Source of the DNA: CAZJGF01 sp964545665
GTDB lineage: Bacteria > Chloroflexota > Dehalococcoidia > GIF9 > AB-539-J10
Assembly (NCBI GenBank): GCA_964545665.1
Contig: CAZJGF010000042.1
Span: 1 to 13,464 of the forward strand
Length of the DNA: 13,464 bases
Direction: 5' to 3'
Each line of letters starts with the position of its first letter. Position 1 is the stretch's first letter. This document shows positions 13,335-13,464 of this stretch, in pieces. The notes below the pieces were generated by a model that was not told the origin of the DNA, did no database searches, and was given only the letters and a program-made list of their open reading frames with translations. Both the position numbers and the translations under genes were made by a program.

Positions 13335-13347
13335 GTTTTTTGCCAAT
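13324..13347 (+). terminator. Weak hairpin at the ArsR stop
   Basis: TTGGGCAAA and TTTGCCAA can pair with one bulged G, spanning the arsR stop codon, with a T-rich loop side but no T-run after the stem. It could partly attenuate read-through into the permease gene. Low-strength call. Confidence 0.25.
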
Positions 13348-13390
13348 TATATTTGCTTCTGTGCATAGCTGTTTCTACTGAAGAAATTGG

Positions 13391-13464
13391 ATGGCTGAAC
13401 AACTTTTACTGGCTGGGCTAAATGCCCTGAAAGGATATGTTGCTTTGCATGTGCTCACATGCCT
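13391..13464 (+). CDS. Partial permease, ArsP/DUF318-like (cut by window end)
   Basis: An ATG at 13391 opens a frame that stays open through 24 codons to the window edge. The visible N terminus, MAEQLLLAGLNALKGY followed by VALHVLTC, is hydrophobic with a helix-breaking HVLTC end. It resembles the first segment of the DUF318/ArsP-type permeases, which in anaerobes often follow an ArsR gene and export trivalent organoarsenicals or related compounds. The ribosome site is weak (GAAG about 8 nt upstream). It lies 56 nt after arsR on the same strand, so it is probably under the same operator. Only about 24 residues can be judged, so the family call rests on that short match plus context. Confidence 0.5.
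   Translation, partial: MAEQLLLAGLNALKGYVALHVLTC

Overview
The window looks like an ordinary chromosomal segment of an anaerobic bacterium with compact, mostly co-directional operons and mid-range GC. A Dehalococcoidia-like Chloroflexota is my best guess. The reasons are a minimal SufBC-type (SMS) Fe-S assembly pair with no cysteine desulfurase beside it, an FdhD-family protein, an ArgA-like acetyltransferase with a cysteine-rich tail, an MFS carrier of the monocarboxylate/OFA flavour, and a degenerate interspersed repeat at about 8413-8443. This placement is inference from gene style; no 16S or other taxonomic marker is present.

Layout. On the + strand, 31-2170 hold a HicA/HicB toxin-antitoxin pair, a small SinR/Cas2-fold-like protein and an isocitrate dehydrogenase, separated by 0-6 nt or overlapping. 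A convergent gap follows. The - strand block 12737-2387 then reads, in transcription order: a thioredoxin-CcdA/DsbD-like fusion (12737-11538); an Fe-S biogenesis cluster made of an Rrf2 regulator, an Nfu scaffold, an FmdB zinc ribbon, SufC/SmsC and SufB/SmsB (11232-8453); a 51-aa cysteine-containing protein (8312-8157); a CDF metal transporter, a CoA-binding protein and FdhD (8065-5991); NAD kinase with a GNAT acetyltransferase (5859-4595); a Nudix ADP-ribose pyrophosphatase (4480-3944); and an MFS transporter (3661-2387). At the right end an ArsR repressor with an As(III)-type CVC motif runs on the + strand, divergent from the thioredoxin-CcdA gene. It is followed by the first 24 codons of what looks like an ArsP/DUF318-type permease cut by the window edge.

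How the parts may work together. The Rrf2 gene has a strong promoter (TTGACA, 17 bp, TAATAT) with a palindrome over the -10/start region, consistent with Fe-S-responsive autoregulation of the SMS-type operon. The ArsR promoter carries a clear 7-bp-arm dyad over its -10 and start site, consistent with an autoregulated metalloid or thiol-stress module made of ArsR, a permease and an envelope thiol-disulfide protein. Several gene pairs (NAD kinase/GNAT, CoA-binding/FdhD, FmdB/SufC, HicA/HicB) overlap at stop/start codons, which implies translational coupling.

The points most worth checking are the ArsR-permease-thioredoxin/CcdA module, the FdhD homologue lacking its catalytic CxxC, the unlisted 51-aa gene at 8157-8312, and the HicAB/Cas2-like genes packed against a TCA-cycle gene. 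I saw no CRISPR array, transposase, rRNA or credible tRNA.
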